This document shows positions 49,652 through 60,796 of a DNA stretch of 64,000 bases, piece after piece. This stretch comes from Zeimonas sp003577305 (GTDB lineage: Bacteria; Pseudomonadota; Gammaproteobacteria; Burkholderiales; Burkholderiaceae_E). The notes under the pieces are model-generated. The model saw only the letters and a list, made by a program, of their open reading frames with translations. It did no database searches and had not been told where the DNA came from. The position numbers and the translations under genes are program-made. How positions within the stretch are numbered: position 1 is the stretch's first letter; each line of letters starts with the position of its first letter. The stretch is taken from the NCBI GenBank assembly GCA_030263385.1, contig SZOX01000005.1:1-64000 (forward strand), given 5' to 3'.

Positions 49652-50800
49652 TCAGCGCACCTGTGCGAGCAGGCTGGCGCCCGAAACGACGACCCGGTCG
49701 CCGGTGGCAACCCCGGAGGTCACGGCGACGGTTTGCGCGTCCAGCTGCTCGGACTCGACTCGCCGGGGAGTGAACTGCTCGGGACCGGAATGGACCCAGA
49801 CGATGACCTCGCCCGCCCGGTTGCGCACCAGCGCCTCCTGCGGGATCGCGATCCCCGTTACGGTGGCGTCGGTGCGGGCGATTACCTGCAGCGGCTGTCC
49901 GATCGCCAACGGGATCTCGGCGGATCGAGCCCGGAAAAGCAACGGCAGCGCCTGCCCGCGCAACTGCCGGCCGGCGCCGACGAATTGCAGCGCGATCGTT
50001 CTTCCGGCTAGCGTTGCACTGCCTTCTTCGACGCCATCGACGAGCACCGGGTCGTAAGCGAGTGCCTCGACCGCCAGGTGCGCCGGATCGACGATCTCGA
50101 AGAGGACTTCTCGTGACTCCACGATCTGTCCCGCCACCGCAGCGGTCGCGCTCACCACACCCGATACCGGCGCTCGCAGCGGCTCGCGCGCGTGCAACCC
50201 GGTGGCCACGGCGGCCCGGCGCGCCTGCAGCGATTTCAGTTCGACCCGGGCGGCTTCGATGTCCTTGCGCGGAATCGTGCCATCGAGCTGCTCGTACCGT
50301 GCGACCTGGCTTCTCGCGATCTCGAGCTGCGCATCGAGCGTGGCAACTTCCGCCTGCTGGCCGCTACGTTCGATGTTGCCGATCGTCGGCTGCACCCACG
50401 CCAGCACTTCGCCTTTCTTCACACGTTGCCCGAGCACGGGCAGGCCCTTTGCACCCGCTTCGATGCGTCCGGCCTGGCTCGTCTGGACACGTCCGCCGGC
50501 GTTCGGATCGGCGACGACCTTTCCGCTGAGTTGCACGGTAACGGCGAGCGCTTCCGACTTCATCAGGCGTGTGCGCAGGCCGAGCCGATACTGGACCGGT
50601 TTGGGCACGAAGAGACTTCCATCGGCTTCGCGTCGTGCCGCGACACCGTCGTCCATACCCACGGCAGCGCTCGTGGTCTTGTCCGCGACAGCGGAAGTCG
50701 CGGCTGGCTGCCCGTGGTCTTCATCGCCGTGAGCTGCGACAGACGTAGCTGCGAGAGCAATTGCCCCAGCGAAAAACGCGGCGAGATAGGGCGAGGTCAT
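49652..50800 (-). CDS. RND efflux membrane fusion protein, CusB/CzcB family
   Basis: Protein of 382 residues from the ATG at 50800, overlapping the previous stop by four bases. It has a signal peptide (1-23), a His/Asp N-terminus ('AHGDEDHGQ'), then the lipoyl halves 'GRIEAGAKGLPVLGQRVKKGEVLAWVQP' and 'LRAPVSGVVSATAAVAGQIVESREVLFEIVDPAHLAVEA' around an alpha-hairpin (about 135-190). The C-terminal beta-barrel and membrane-proximal domains follow. It links the inner-membrane pump with the outer-membrane channel. Confidence 0.92.
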   Translation of the reverse strand: MTSPYLAAFFAGAIALAATSVAAHGDEDHGQPAATSAVADKTTSAAVGMDDGVAARREADGSLFVPKPVQYRLGLRTRLMKSEALAVTVQLSGKVVADPNAGGRVQTSQAGRIEAGAKGLPVLGQRVKKGEVLAWVQPTIGNIERSGQQAEVATLDAQLEIARSQVARYEQLDGTIPRKDIEAARVELKSLQARRAAVATGLHAREPLRAPVSGVVSATAAVAGQIVESREVLFEIVDPAHLAVEALAYDPVLVDGVEEGSATLAGRTIALQFVGAGRQLRGQALPLLFRARSAEIPLAIGQPLQVIARTDATVTGIAIPQEALVRNRAGEVIVWVHSGPEQFTPRRVESEQLDAQTVAVTSGVATGDRVVVSGASLLAQVR

Positions 50801-51348
50801 GGCTTGGCTCCATCGATTCCGGGTTTCCGGGTTCTGCGGCGCACGGCAACCAACCCCACCCCGGCAAAGAGCAGCGCGCCGGAGGCGCCCCACAGGGCGG
50901 CGTGGTCCCATGAAATCGGGCGAGTCGAGGACGGCATCGCCGCCACAGTCTGATCAGGCACCTCGAGTGTGACGCTCATCAGGTCCGCCGCGTCCTCGGT
51001 CTCGACCGCGATCGTCATCGGATATTTCCCCGACCGCGTGAAGTGCTCCGTCTCGATTCCGTACACGCCGGGCTCCACCGGTTGGGCATTGGTTCTCAAT
51101 GCGCCGCTTTCCACTTCGATCCGGGCGCCCGTCACCGGCTCGTTCGTTTCGGCACGATCCAGATAGAGGGTCAACCCGCCGTGGCGTGCGGCTACGAGCA
51201 CGCCGAACGTCTCGGTAACACTCGCCGCACGCGGAGCGGCTTCCGCGGCAGCAGCCGTCGGCTCGGGCGCGCCGTGGTCCTCGCCTTCGTGAGCCCAGGC
51301 GGGCAGCGCCAGCGCGATCGAGATCAGGAATGGGGCAATCCGTTTCAT
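50797..51348 (-). CDS. Membrane-anchored periplasmic accessory protein of the efflux operon
   Basis: Protein of 183 residues. The signal peptide 'MKRIAPFLISIALALPAWA' is followed by 'HEGEDHGAPEP', an Ig-like beta domain (about 45-130, 'GGLTLYLDRAETNEPVTGARIEVESGALRTNAQPVEPGVYGI') and a C-terminal helix ('ALWGASGALLFAGVGLVAVRRRTRKP'). The plan is like the CopC/FixH-type periplasmic domains often encoded between czcC- and czcB-like genes. It overlaps both neighbours by four bases, so translation is coupled. Function unknown. Confidence 0.82.
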   Translation of the reverse strand: MKRIAPFLISIALALPAWAHEGEDHGAPEPTAAAAEAAPRAASVTETFGVLVAARHGGLTLYLDRAETNEPVTGARIEVESGALRTNAQPVEPGVYGIETEHFTRSGKYPMTIAVETEDAADLMSVTLEVPDQTVAAMPSSTRPISWDHAALWGASGALLFAGVGLVAVRRRTRKPGIDGAKP

Positions 51349-52568
51349 GGCAGCACTCCAAGGGCTTGATACAGCTGCGAGCGGGCCGCGTCGCTCGCCA
51401 CGAGCTGGCGGGCGACGAGGGCCTCTGCCTCCAGCGCGGTGGCTCGCACGCGCAGCAGCGTGGTCAGATCGCTTTCACCGAGCGCGAACGAACGCTCGAT
51501 CAATTGCAGGTTTTCCGCCGTGAGTTCGCGCCGGCGCTGAGCGGTTGCGAGCTGCCGTTCCGCAGCTTCGAGCGCCGCACGCGCACGCTCGACTTCGATG
51601 GCGAGCCTGGCATCGGTCAACGCCAGTGCAGCGTCGGCCCTCGAAGCGTCGGCCAGTGCGGCGGCGGTCTGCTGTCGCACTTGCGCACCGGAGGAAAAGG
51701 GGATCGTCACCTTCAAGCCGATTGCATTGGAGAACGGCTCTGCGCCGTCGCCGCGGTCGCGCTCCATGCGCACCGCCAATTTCGGCGCCTCTCGATCGGA
51801 CCTGGTGGCGACCAGCAGCGCCGCGCGGGCCAGGTCCGCGGCCGTGGCCGCCGCGTGGCGTTCGGGATGATTCAGCAACGACGCTGCTCCCGGCGCCCGG
51901 TTTTCAGCGGTGAGCACGCTCGGCGGTTCAATGCCGGTCAATGTCCGGTATTTCGCTTCGGCACCCAGCACGGCGGTCTGCGCGTCGACCGCTTCGGCCT
52001 CGGCCGCCAAGCGCTCGTTGCGCGCAAGATTTGCATCCGTGCGTGCCAGCTCGCCTGCCTCGAAGCGGCGCAGTACATCCGACTCCAACGTGCGTGCCGT
52101 AGTGACTCGACGCAACGCGAGATCGCGCGCGTTGCGCGCCGCCGCCAGTGCCCACCAGGTCGCACGCACATCACGCGCGACCAGCAGCCGTAGCGCAGCC
52201 TCTTGCGCGTTGACGTCCGCGACGGCGCTGCGGGCATGCGCCTGCCGGGCTGCTTGCTGACCCGGTAGCCATAACGGCACCCCGACCTCGATTTCCCACT
52301 TCTCTGCACCCCGGTTTCGGTTCAACCGATCGCTCAGCGCCGACAACGAAACGGCCGCCGGACCGGGAGTCATTCCGGCGGCGACCTCGGCGCGCGCGCG
52401 CGCCTCGGCATCGCGCGCCTCCAGGCTGGACGCGAGCGGATATCGCGCCCATGCCCGCTCGAACGCGTCGGAAAGCCCCTGAGCACGAACAGCTGTAATG
52501 CCGAGGGCAAGAGAAGCGGTGATCGCAAGGTTCAGGCAGGCGCGTCGGGCTCTTTTCATGGGCGCCAT
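51345..52568 (-). CDS. Outer-membrane efflux channel, TolC/CzcC family
   Basis: Protein of about 407 residues (ATG 52568; ATG 52559 also possible). A signal peptide covers about 1-30 ('LNLAITASLALGITAVRA'). Two OEP repeats of long helices follow, with 'SLEARDAEARARAEVAAGMTPGPAAVSLSALSDRL', 'EVGVPLWLPGQQAARQAHA', 'YRTLTGIEPPSV' and 'RSFALGESDLTTLLRVRATALEAEALVARQLV'. It is the exit duct for the RND pump. First gene of a six-gene minus-strand operon; a perfect copper dyad lies 38 bases upstream. A ruined copy of this gene is at 63007. Confidence 0.92.
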   Translation of the reverse strand: MAPMKRARRACLNLAITASLALGITAVRAQGLSDAFERAWARYPLASSLEARDAEARARAEVAAGMTPGPAAVSLSALSDRLNRNRGAEKWEIEVGVPLWLPGQQAARQAHARSAVADVNAQEAALRLLVARDVRATWWALAAARNARDLALRRVTTARTLESDVLRRFEAGELARTDANLARNERLAAEAEAVDAQTAVLGAEAKYRTLTGIEPPSVLTAENRAPGAASLLNHPERHAAATAADLARAALLVATRSDREAPKLAVRMERDRGDGAEPFSNAIGLKVTIPFSSGAQVRQQTAAALADASRADAALALTDARLAIEVERARAALEAAERQLATAQRRRELTAENLQLIERSFALGESDLTTLLRVRATALEAEALVARQLVASDAARSQLYQALGVLP

Positions 52569-52605
52569 GGTGCGATCCCGATTTCGACAGGGCCCTGACT
52601 CGCCG

Positions 52606-52621
52606 ATTACATCTTTGTAAT
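52606..52621. promoter_or_regulatory. CopR-type dyad between the efflux operon and copR
   Basis: ATTACATCTTTGTAAT is a perfect palindrome of ATTACA and TGTAAT around four bases, the best copy in the window. It lies 38 bases upstream of the efflux channel start and 87 bases upstream of copR, and can serve both divergent operons. It resembles known CopR/CusR boxes with TTAC...GTAA halves. Confidence 0.75.
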
Positions 52622-52707
52622 TGTCGGCTGCGCGCAACTTGCCGCATGCACAATCGGCGCATGTGCATGCAGGAACGCATGCAAACCGACTGGAACAGAG
52701 ACTGTCG

Positions 52708-53388
52708 ATGAAGATCCTGATCGTCGAGGATGAGCGCAAGACGGGCGATTACCTGAGTCAGGGCTTGATCGAAGCCGGATTCGTGACGGATCTGGCTCGA
52801 ACGGGAACCGATGGCGTGCATCACGCGCTGCACGCCGACTACGATCTGCTGGTGCTCGATGTAATGCTTCCCGCGGTCGACGGGTGGGAAGTCCTGCGCC
52901 GTGTGCGGGCGGCTGGCAAGACGATGCCGGTGCTGTTTCTGACCGCGCGCGACCAGGTCGATGACCGGGTCAAGGGACTCGAGCTCGGAGCCGACGACTA
53001 CCTGGTCAAGCCGTTCGCATTCTCCGAACTGCTCGCCCGCGTGCGCACGCTATTGCGCAGGGGCACCACACGCGAGCCGGAGCGCTTGCACGTCGCTGAT
53101 CTCGAGCTCGACTTGCTTCGCCGCAGAGCAACCCGTGCGGGCAGACGCATCGACCTCACGGCCAAGGAGTTCGCGCTGCTCGAGCTGTTGCTGCGCCGTC
53201 AGGGCGAGGTGCTGCCGCGCTCGCTGATCGCCTCGCAGGTGTGGGACATGAACTTCGACAGCGACACCAACGTGATCGAAGTCGCGGTGCGCCGGCTGCG
53301 CGCGAAGATCGACGATGACTTCGAGCCGAAGCTGATCTACACCGTGCGCGGAATGGGGTATGTGCTCGAACCACCGGAAGCGGCATGA
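52708..53388 (+). CDS. copR: Copper response regulator CopR/CusR type (copy 1, no adjacent kinase)
   Basis: Protein of 226 residues of the OmpR family. The receiver domain (1-120) has 'VEDE', the phosphoacceptor in 'LLVLDVMLPAVDGWEVL' (about D51) and 'LFLTARD..DDYLVKPF'. The winged-helix DNA-binding domain (about 128-222) has 'RRIDLTAKEFALLELLLRRQGEVLPRSLIASQVWDMNFDSDTNVIEVAVRRLRAKIDDDFEPKLIYTVRGMGYVL'. It differs at rather few places from the copy at 62194, whose kinase gene is next to it; this copy has none and is followed by copA, so it may share the CopS at 60797. It heads the copper operon and is preceded by the dyad at 52606. Confidence 0.92.
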   Translation: MKILIVEDERKTGDYLSQGLIEAGFVTDLARTGTDGVHHALHADYDLLVLDVMLPAVDGWEVLRRVRAAGKTMPVLFLTARDQVDDRVKGLELGADDYLVKPFAFSELLARVRTLLRRGTTREPERLHVADLELDLLRRRATRAGRRIDLTAKEFALLELLLRRQGEVLPRSLIASQVWDMNFDSDTNVIEVAVRRLRAKIDDDFEPKLIYTVRGMGYVLEPPEAA

Positions 53389-53436
53389 AGCGGCCTCGCG
53401 AGTTCCCCGAGGCCGCGTCGCGGCGATGACCGGGAG

Positions 53437-53452
53437 GTTACGCGCCTGTAAT
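53437..53452 (+). promoter_or_regulatory. CopR-type dyad upstream of copA
   Basis: GTTACGCGCCTGTAAT fits RTTAC-N6-GTAAY. It lies 111 bases before the copA start, in the 175-base gap after copR, so copA may have its own induced promoter besides read-through from copR. Confidence 0.7.
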
Positions 53453-53563
53453 CCGCTCGCCATCTTCGCGACGGGTAGCGCGCCGCAGAATGTTGCGTTC
53501 AGACGCGGGCGACGCTCCGCGGCTGCGACGCGTCGTTCCCGCCTTTGGATGGAGCTCGCCCAA

Positions 53564-55390
53564 ATGAAGAGACATTCCTTTCCACCTGTTGGATCGGCGC
53601 TTGCGTTGCCGATCGCTTCGCGTCGCCGTTTCGTACAAGGCCTTGCTGCGAGTGGCGTCCTCCTCGGGTCCGCAGCTTCTCTTGCGGACCGGGCATGGTC
53701 GCAAAACGGCAATGCAGCCACGGGATCCGCACCCGTGCTACGAGGGACCGAGTTCGAGCTCGTCATTGCCGAATCGCCGGTGAACTTCACCGGCACTGCG
53801 CGCGTCGCCACCACGATCAATGGTTCGATTCCGGCGCCGACGTTGTATTGGCGCGAGGGCGACACCATCACGATTCGTGTCACGAACCGACTCACGCAAG
53901 CAACCTCGATCCACTGGCACGGAATCCTGCTGCCTTTTCGAATGGACGGAGTGCCCGGTATCAGCTTTCCAGGCATCGCGCCCGGTGAGACCTTCATGTA
54001 TCGGTTCCGCGTTCAGCAAGGCGGCACCTACTGGTACCACTCGCACTCCGGGATGCAGGAGCAGACCGGCATGTACGGCGCGATCGTCATCGAGCCGGCG
54101 GATGGCGAACGGATCCGCGCGAACCGTGACTACGTCGTGCAGCTGTCGGACTGGACCGACGAGGATCCGATGCGCGTGCTCGCGAAACTCAAGGTCCAGA
54201 GCGACGTCTACAACTTCAACCAGCCCACGGTCGTCGATTTCCTTCGCGACGTATCCCACGAGGGGATGCGTGCAGCCCTGGACAAGCGGCAGATGTGGAA
54301 CGAGATGCGGATGAATCCGACCGATCTGGCCGATCTGTCCACCTACGCGCTCACCTACCTGATCAACGGCATTACGCCCGCGGGCAACTGGACCGCCTTG
54401 TTCCGACCCGGCGAACGCGTGCGCCTGCGCTTCATCAACGGCGCGGCGAACACGTTCTACGACGTGCGCATTCCGGGACTGAAACTGACCGTCGTCCAGG
54501 CCGATGGAGTCGATGTCGAGCCGGTCACCGTCGACGAGTTTCGCTTCGGACCCGGTGAAACCTACGATGTTCTCGTCGAGCCCTCGCAGGACGCTCATAC
54601 GATCTTCGCGCAGGCGATGGATCGAACCGGCTATGCGCGCGGAACGCTCGCATCCCGCCCGGGGCTCGTTGCACCGGTGCCTGCGCTCGATCCGGTGCAG
54701 TGGCTGACGATGGCCGACATGATGGGCGGCATGGACCACGACTCGGGCATGGCCGCGGACACGCAGCACGGCAACCATGGCGCCTCGATGGACCAGGGCG
54801 CAGCGATGCACCGAGGCAACGCGATGAGCCACGGCGCACACGGAACCGATTCGCGAGCGCCGGCCTCGGCCGCGGTGCACCACGCGAGCACCGAGTACGG
54901 TGCGAGCACCGACATGCGCGTCGATATGCCGCGGACGAACCTCGACGACCCGGGTGTCGGGCTGCGCGACACCGGCCGGCGCGTCCTGACGCTGGCCGAC
55001 CTACACACGATCGGCGGGCCGATCGATCCGAGGGGACCGGAACGCGAGGTCGAGCTGCACCTCACCGGGAACATGGAGCGCTACACCTGGTCGTTCGACG
55101 GACTGGAGTTCGGCCGATCCACGCCGGTTCGCTTCCGCTACGGCGAGCGGCTACGCGTCATCCTGCACAACGACACGATGATGACGCACCCGATGCACAT
55201 GCACGGGATGTGGAGCGAACTCGAGTCGCCGGACGGCCGTTTTCAGGTGCGCCGGCACACCATCCCGGTTCAGTCCGCACAACGAATCAGCTTCCTCGTG
55301 ACCGCTGACGCCCTCGGTCGCTGGGCCTGGCATTGCCATCTGTCGTTTCACATGGACATGGGAATGTTCCGCGAAGTCGTCGTGGCCTGA
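53564..55390 (+). CDS. copA: Copper resistance multicopper oxidase CopA (PcoA type)
   Basis: Protein of 608 residues from the ATG at 53564 (GGAG at good spacing; 53549 also possible). It has a Tat signal 'ASRRRFVQGLAASGVLLGSAASLA'. Copper motifs are 'SIHWHGILLPF', 'GTYWYHSHSGMQEQ', 'MMTHPMHMHGMW' and 'WAWHCHLSFHMDMGMFREVVV'. A Met/His-rich stretch of 'MADMMGGMDHDSG..MDQGAAMHRGNAMSHGAHG' (about 384-432) binds several copper ions. It oxidises and sequesters Cu(I) in the periplasm. Followed by copB in 21 bases. Confidence 0.95.
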   Translation: MKRHSFPPVGSALALPIASRRRFVQGLAASGVLLGSAASLADRAWSQNGNAATGSAPVLRGTEFELVIAESPVNFTGTARVATTINGSIPAPTLYWREGDTITIRVTNRLTQATSIHWHGILLPFRMDGVPGISFPGIAPGETFMYRFRVQQGGTYWYHSHSGMQEQTGMYGAIVIEPADGERIRANRDYVVQLSDWTDEDPMRVLAKLKVQSDVYNFNQPTVVDFLRDVSHEGMRAALDKRQMWNEMRMNPTDLADLSTYALTYLINGITPAGNWTALFRPGERVRLRFINGAANTFYDVRIPGLKLTVVQADGVDVEPVTVDEFRFGPGETYDVLVEPSQDAHTIFAQAMDRTGYARGTLASRPGLVAPVPALDPVQWLTMADMMGGMDHDSGMAADTQHGNHGASMDQGAAMHRGNAMSHGAHGTDSRAPASAAVHHASTEYGASTDMRVDMPRTNLDDPGVGLRDTGRRVLTLADLHTIGGPIDPRGPEREVELHLTGNMERYTWSFDGLEFGRSTPVRFRYGERLRVILHNDTMMTHPMHMHGMWSELESPDGRFQVRRHTIPVQSAQRISFLVTADALGRWAWHCHLSFHMDMGMFREVVVA

Positions 55391-55411
55391 GTCGAGATCG
55401 GAAACAGAACA

Positions 55412-56401
55412 ATGACGAACAAAACCACTCTGCTCGCCGCAACGGCGACCGTGCTGGTCCTGTCCGGGAGCGTGTTCGCGCAGGGCGCTCCCGCTGGGGC
55501 AGCCGATCATGGAACGCACCATGGCGCCGCAACGACCCCGTCGGAGCGCGCGTCGCCTCCGTCGGAGGCCGCGCCGACGGCTTCCGATCCTCCCTCGGTC
55601 GCGCCTGCGCCCGCGACCGGAGAACAGCCGGCAATAAACCATGGCGAGATGCAGATGCAGGGCGGCTCCCCGCCGCCGGACGCACGCGATCCGCACGCCT
55701 ACTCCGATGGTTTCGTGCGCGGCTCAGGGAAGTACTCGCTGGAGCCCGGCTTGCGCCTGCGATTGGGCGACGAGCACCGTTACAGCGCGCTGCTGGTGAA
55801 CCGGCTCGAGCGCAGCTATGGCGAGGACGACAACGCCACAGCCGTTGACGCGCAGGCCTGGTTCGGCACGAGCTACGACCGGCTGGTCGTGAAGGCCGAG
55901 GGCGAGCGATCGCGCGGCGAACTGGAGCACGCGCGCACGGAACTGCTTTGGGGCCACGCACTCGCAGCCTATTGGGATGCGCAGCTCGGCATTCGCTACG
56001 ACAGCGGCGAAGGACCGAACCGCGAGTGGCTCGCCGTAGGTATTCAGGGCCTTGCGCCGTACTGGTTCGAACTCGACGCGGCCGCCTATCTGGGAGCCGG
56101 CGGACGAACCGCACTGCGCTTCGAAGCCGAGTACGAACTGCTGATCACGCAACGCCTGATCCTGCAGCCTCGCATCGAGCTCAACGCATACGGAAAGAGC
56201 GACCCGGATCGCGGGATCGGCAGCGGCCTTTCGGATGTCGCTGCCGGGCTGCGGCTGCGCTACGAGATCACGCGCCAGTTCGCGCCGTACATCGGCGTCG
56301 AATGGGTGAGCAGGTACGGCGAGACGAAAGATCTCTTGCGTGAGGCCGGCGGACGGGGCAGCGACACGCGTCTGGTCGCCGGGGTTCGCTTCTGGTTCTG
56401 A
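55412..56401 (+). CDS. copB: Copper resistance outer-membrane protein CopB
   Basis: Protein of 329 residues. It has a signal peptide (1-23), a His/Met/Pro/Ala-rich linker (about 30-85, including 'HGTHHGAA' and 'NHGEMQMQGG') and a C-terminal beta-barrel domain of the CopB family ('LNRLERSYGEDDNATAVDAQAWFGTSYDRLVVKAEGERSRG', ending 'GVRFWF' with terminal Phe typical of outer-membrane proteins). It binds copper at the outer membrane and works with CopA. Operon: copR-copA-copB-cupredoxin-ATPase-cytochrome. Confidence 0.94.
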   Translation: MTNKTTLLAATATVLVLSGSVFAQGAPAGAADHGTHHGAATTPSERASPPSEAAPTASDPPSVAPAPATGEQPAINHGEMQMQGGSPPPDARDPHAYSDGFVRGSGKYSLEPGLRLRLGDEHRYSALLVNRLERSYGEDDNATAVDAQAWFGTSYDRLVVKAEGERSRGELEHARTELLWGHALAAYWDAQLGIRYDSGEGPNREWLAVGIQGLAPYWFELDAAAYLGAGGRTALRFEAEYELLITQRLILQPRIELNAYGKSDPDRGIGSGLSDVAAGLRLRYEITRQFAPYIGVEWVSRYGETKDLLREAGGRGSDTRLVAGVRFWF

Positions 56402-56442
56402 ATGGCGACCACATTTCGATTCCCTACTCCAGACACAGGACG

Positions 56443-57111
56443 ATGACAAATAGAAGTCTTCTCTTCTCCCTCGTTGCTGCGGCGGCGCCTGCAATGGTCA
56501 TGTCCGCTGCCGCGTTCGCGGCCGGGCAGCATTCCGGAGGTCACGGGCAACACCTGCAACCTGGGCAGCCGATGCAGCACATGCAGCATGGACAGCACGA
56601 GGGGCAGCAGTCGGAGCGCGGGCAGCACGATCGCCAGGGCCAGCAGTCGCAGCAGCGCGGGCAGCGCGCTCTGGGGCAACACCAGCACTCCGAACACCGA
56701 ATGCACGCCGGCGATGCGGCGCAGGATCACCCGCATGCTGCGGTGAACGGGCAGCCCGGGGATCCCGCGAAAGTCAACCGGGTCATCGACATGACAATGA
56801 ACGACACAATGCGTTTCACGCCCGACCGGATCACCGTGAAAGCGGGCGAGACCGTACGCTTCTTCCTGAAGAACACCGGCAAGGTCCCGCACGAGTTCGT
56901 GATCGGCTCGATGGACGAGCTTCGCGAGCATGCCGAAATGATGCGCCGCATGCCCGAGATGAAGCACGAGGAGCCAAACTCGATCACGCTGGCGCCCCGT
57001 CAGATCGGCGCCGTGGTCTGGCAGTTCGAGCGGCCGGGAACGGTCGACTTCGCCTGCCTCGTACCCGGGCACTTCGAGGCGGGAATGGTCGGCAAAGTGC
57101 AGGTGGAGTGA
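56443..57111 (+). CDS. Periplasmic cupredoxin with Gln/His-rich leader, CopI-like
   Basis: Protein of 222 residues. A signal peptide (1-27) is followed by a long low-complexity His/Gln/Gly segment (about 28-105, many HGQH and QQ) and a plastocyanin/azurin-type domain ('FTPDRITVKAGETVRFFLKNTGKVPHEFVIGSMDEL' with the first His ligand, then 'FACLVPGHFEAGMVGKVQVE' with Cys, His and Met ligands). This is the CopI/cupredoxin type of copper resistance clusters, which binds copper in the periplasm. Starts 41 bases after copB. Confidence 0.9.
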   Translation: MTNRSLLFSLVAAAAPAMVMSAAAFAAGQHSGGHGQHLQPGQPMQHMQHGQHEGQQSERGQHDRQGQQSQQRGQRALGQHQHSEHRMHAGDAAQDHPHAAVNGQPGDPAKVNRVIDMTMNDTMRFTPDRITVKAGETVRFFLKNTGKVPHEFVIGSMDELREHAEMMRRMPEMKHEEPNSITLAPRQIGAVVWQFERPGTVDFACLVPGHFEAGMVGKVQVE

Positions 57112-57152
57112 GCGTAATTCGGAAAGATCGTACAGCGAAAGGGAGCGACTAC

Positions 57153-59462
<2,310 letters not shown>

Positions 59463-59470
59463 GGAACGGA

Positions 59471-59941
59471 ATGACGCGTTGGATCTGGATTTCGCTCGCC
59501 GCACTCGCGATCGCGGCGAGCGTGGCGCTGGGATGGCAACAGATCGCGCTTTCGCCGCGGGGGAAGTGGATCGAGACGAACGATGCTGCCGTTCTTGGGC
59601 AGGGCCGTACGCTGTACGACCGGTACTGCGCGAGTTGCCACGGCGCGAATCTCGAAGGCCAGCCCGACTGGATGAAGCGCCTGCCTTCGGGGCGCATGCC
59701 GGCGCCGCCGCACGACGCGACCGGTCATACCTGGCACCATCCGTCGGATGTGCTGTTCGGGATCGTGAAGGACGGTGTCGAAAAATACGCGCCCGCGGGC
59801 TACGAGAGCGATATGCCGGCGTTCGGTGGCACGCTTTCCGACCCCGAGATCCGTGCCGTGCTCGCGTACATTCGTTCGACGTGGCCCGCGGACGTGCAGC
59901 GGCGCCACGAAGAGCGCGAGCGGGCAGCGCGCGGACGCTGA
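59471..59941 (+). CDS. Membrane-anchored c-type cytochrome
   Basis: Protein of 156 residues. The N-terminal helix 'WIWISLAALAIAASVALGWQQIAL' serves as an anchor or signal, then one haem site 'CASCH' (C53, C56, H57) and the distal Met in 'SDMPAFGGTLSDPEIRAVLAYIRSTWP'. Class I cytochromes of this type at the end of cop operons may take electrons from copper oxidation. Starts 8 bases after the ATPase gene. Convergent with the oxidoreductase at 59945 with almost no gap. Confidence 0.9.
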   Translation: MTRWIWISLAALAIAASVALGWQQIALSPRGKWIETNDAAVLGQGRTLYDRYCASCHGANLEGQPDWMKRLPSGRMPAPPHDATGHTWHHPSDVLFGIVKDGVEKYAPAGYESDMPAFGGTLSDPEIRAVLAYIRSTWPADVQRRHEERERAARGR

Positions 59942-59944
59942 AGC

Positions 59945-60583
59945 TCAGTACCCGACCGTGAAACGCCGTCGCGAATGTGCCGGCTTCTCGAGTTCGTCGA
60001 TCATCGCCACCGCGTAGTCCTCCAGCGAGATGCGACTCTCGCCGTTCGCGTCTACCAGTAGTCGGTCGTCGCCGAGTCGGAACTGACCGGTCCGCTTGTC
60101 TGGTTCGAGCATCGCCGAGGGACTGAGCATGGTCCAGTCGAGCGTGCGCTCCTGCCTCAGCAACTCCAGCGCTTGCCGCGCGCCCTCGGCGGTCGCCTTC
60201 CACGCCTCCGGGAACTGCGGCGTGTCGATCACCAGCACGCCTGGCGCCGCTTCGAGGCTGCCCGCACCGCCCACCATCAGCAGGCGTGGCACACCGGAGT
60301 TCTTCACCGCGGCGATGATCGAGCGGAAGCCGCGCAGGTAGTAGCCGAGAACGTCGGCTTGCGCCTGCCCGCTGAACGCGCTCAGGACAGCGCCGTGACC
60401 TCGCAGCAAGCCGGCCAGCGCTGCCTCGTCGAGCACGTCGGCCTTGACCACGCTGAGATTGTCCTGCGCTTTGAGCTTGACGGGCTGGGAAACGAGGGCC
60501 GTGACCTTGTGACCGCGCGCCAGGGCCTCGTTTCGCAGCGCCGAACCGACATAACCGCTTGCGCCGATCAATGCAATGTTCAC
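59945..60583 (-). CDS. NAD(P)-dependent oxidoreductase, NmrA/SDR-like
   Basis: Protein of 212 residues with 'MNIALIGASGYVGSALRNEALARGHKVTALV' (GxxGxxG dinucleotide motif, residues 7-13) and 'GAGSLEAAPGVLVIDTPQFPEAWKATAEGARQALELLR', as in atypical SDRs of the YwnB/NAD(P)H-binding PF13460 family. No catalytic Tyr-x-x-x-Lys is visible. The substrate is unknown and no link with the copper genes is evident. Confidence 0.85.
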   Translation of the reverse strand: MNIALIGASGYVGSALRNEALARGHKVTALVSQPVKLKAQDNLSVVKADVLDEAALAGLLRGHGAVLSAFSGQAQADVLGYYLRGFRSIIAAVKNSGVPRLLMVGGAGSLEAAPGVLVIDTPQFPEAWKATAEGARQALELLRQERTLDWTMLSPSAMLEPDKRTGQFRLGDDRLLVDANGESRISLEDYAVAMIDELEKPAHSRRRFTVGY

Positions 60584-60796
60584 GATCCGCCTCTCCTATG
60601 CTCTCGAGCGCGTCGAACGGCAGTGCGGCTTCGTCGACAGAGTAGCTGCACCGTGGTTCGAAGCGCGCAATGATCCCGCTGCGCGGACGCCCTCGGTCTG
60701 GTGAGGCGAATACTATGCTCCGCGCCTGTTTCCGATTCAACGGGCGCGGCAGATCGGGTCTCGACTGCGCTGACGAAGTTCGGGCGCTCCATGCGC

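Noticed and set aside
47665..49773. Plus-strand open frame of 702 codons
   Set aside because: Antisense shadow of the RND pump gene; Asp/Arg/His-rich without motifs.
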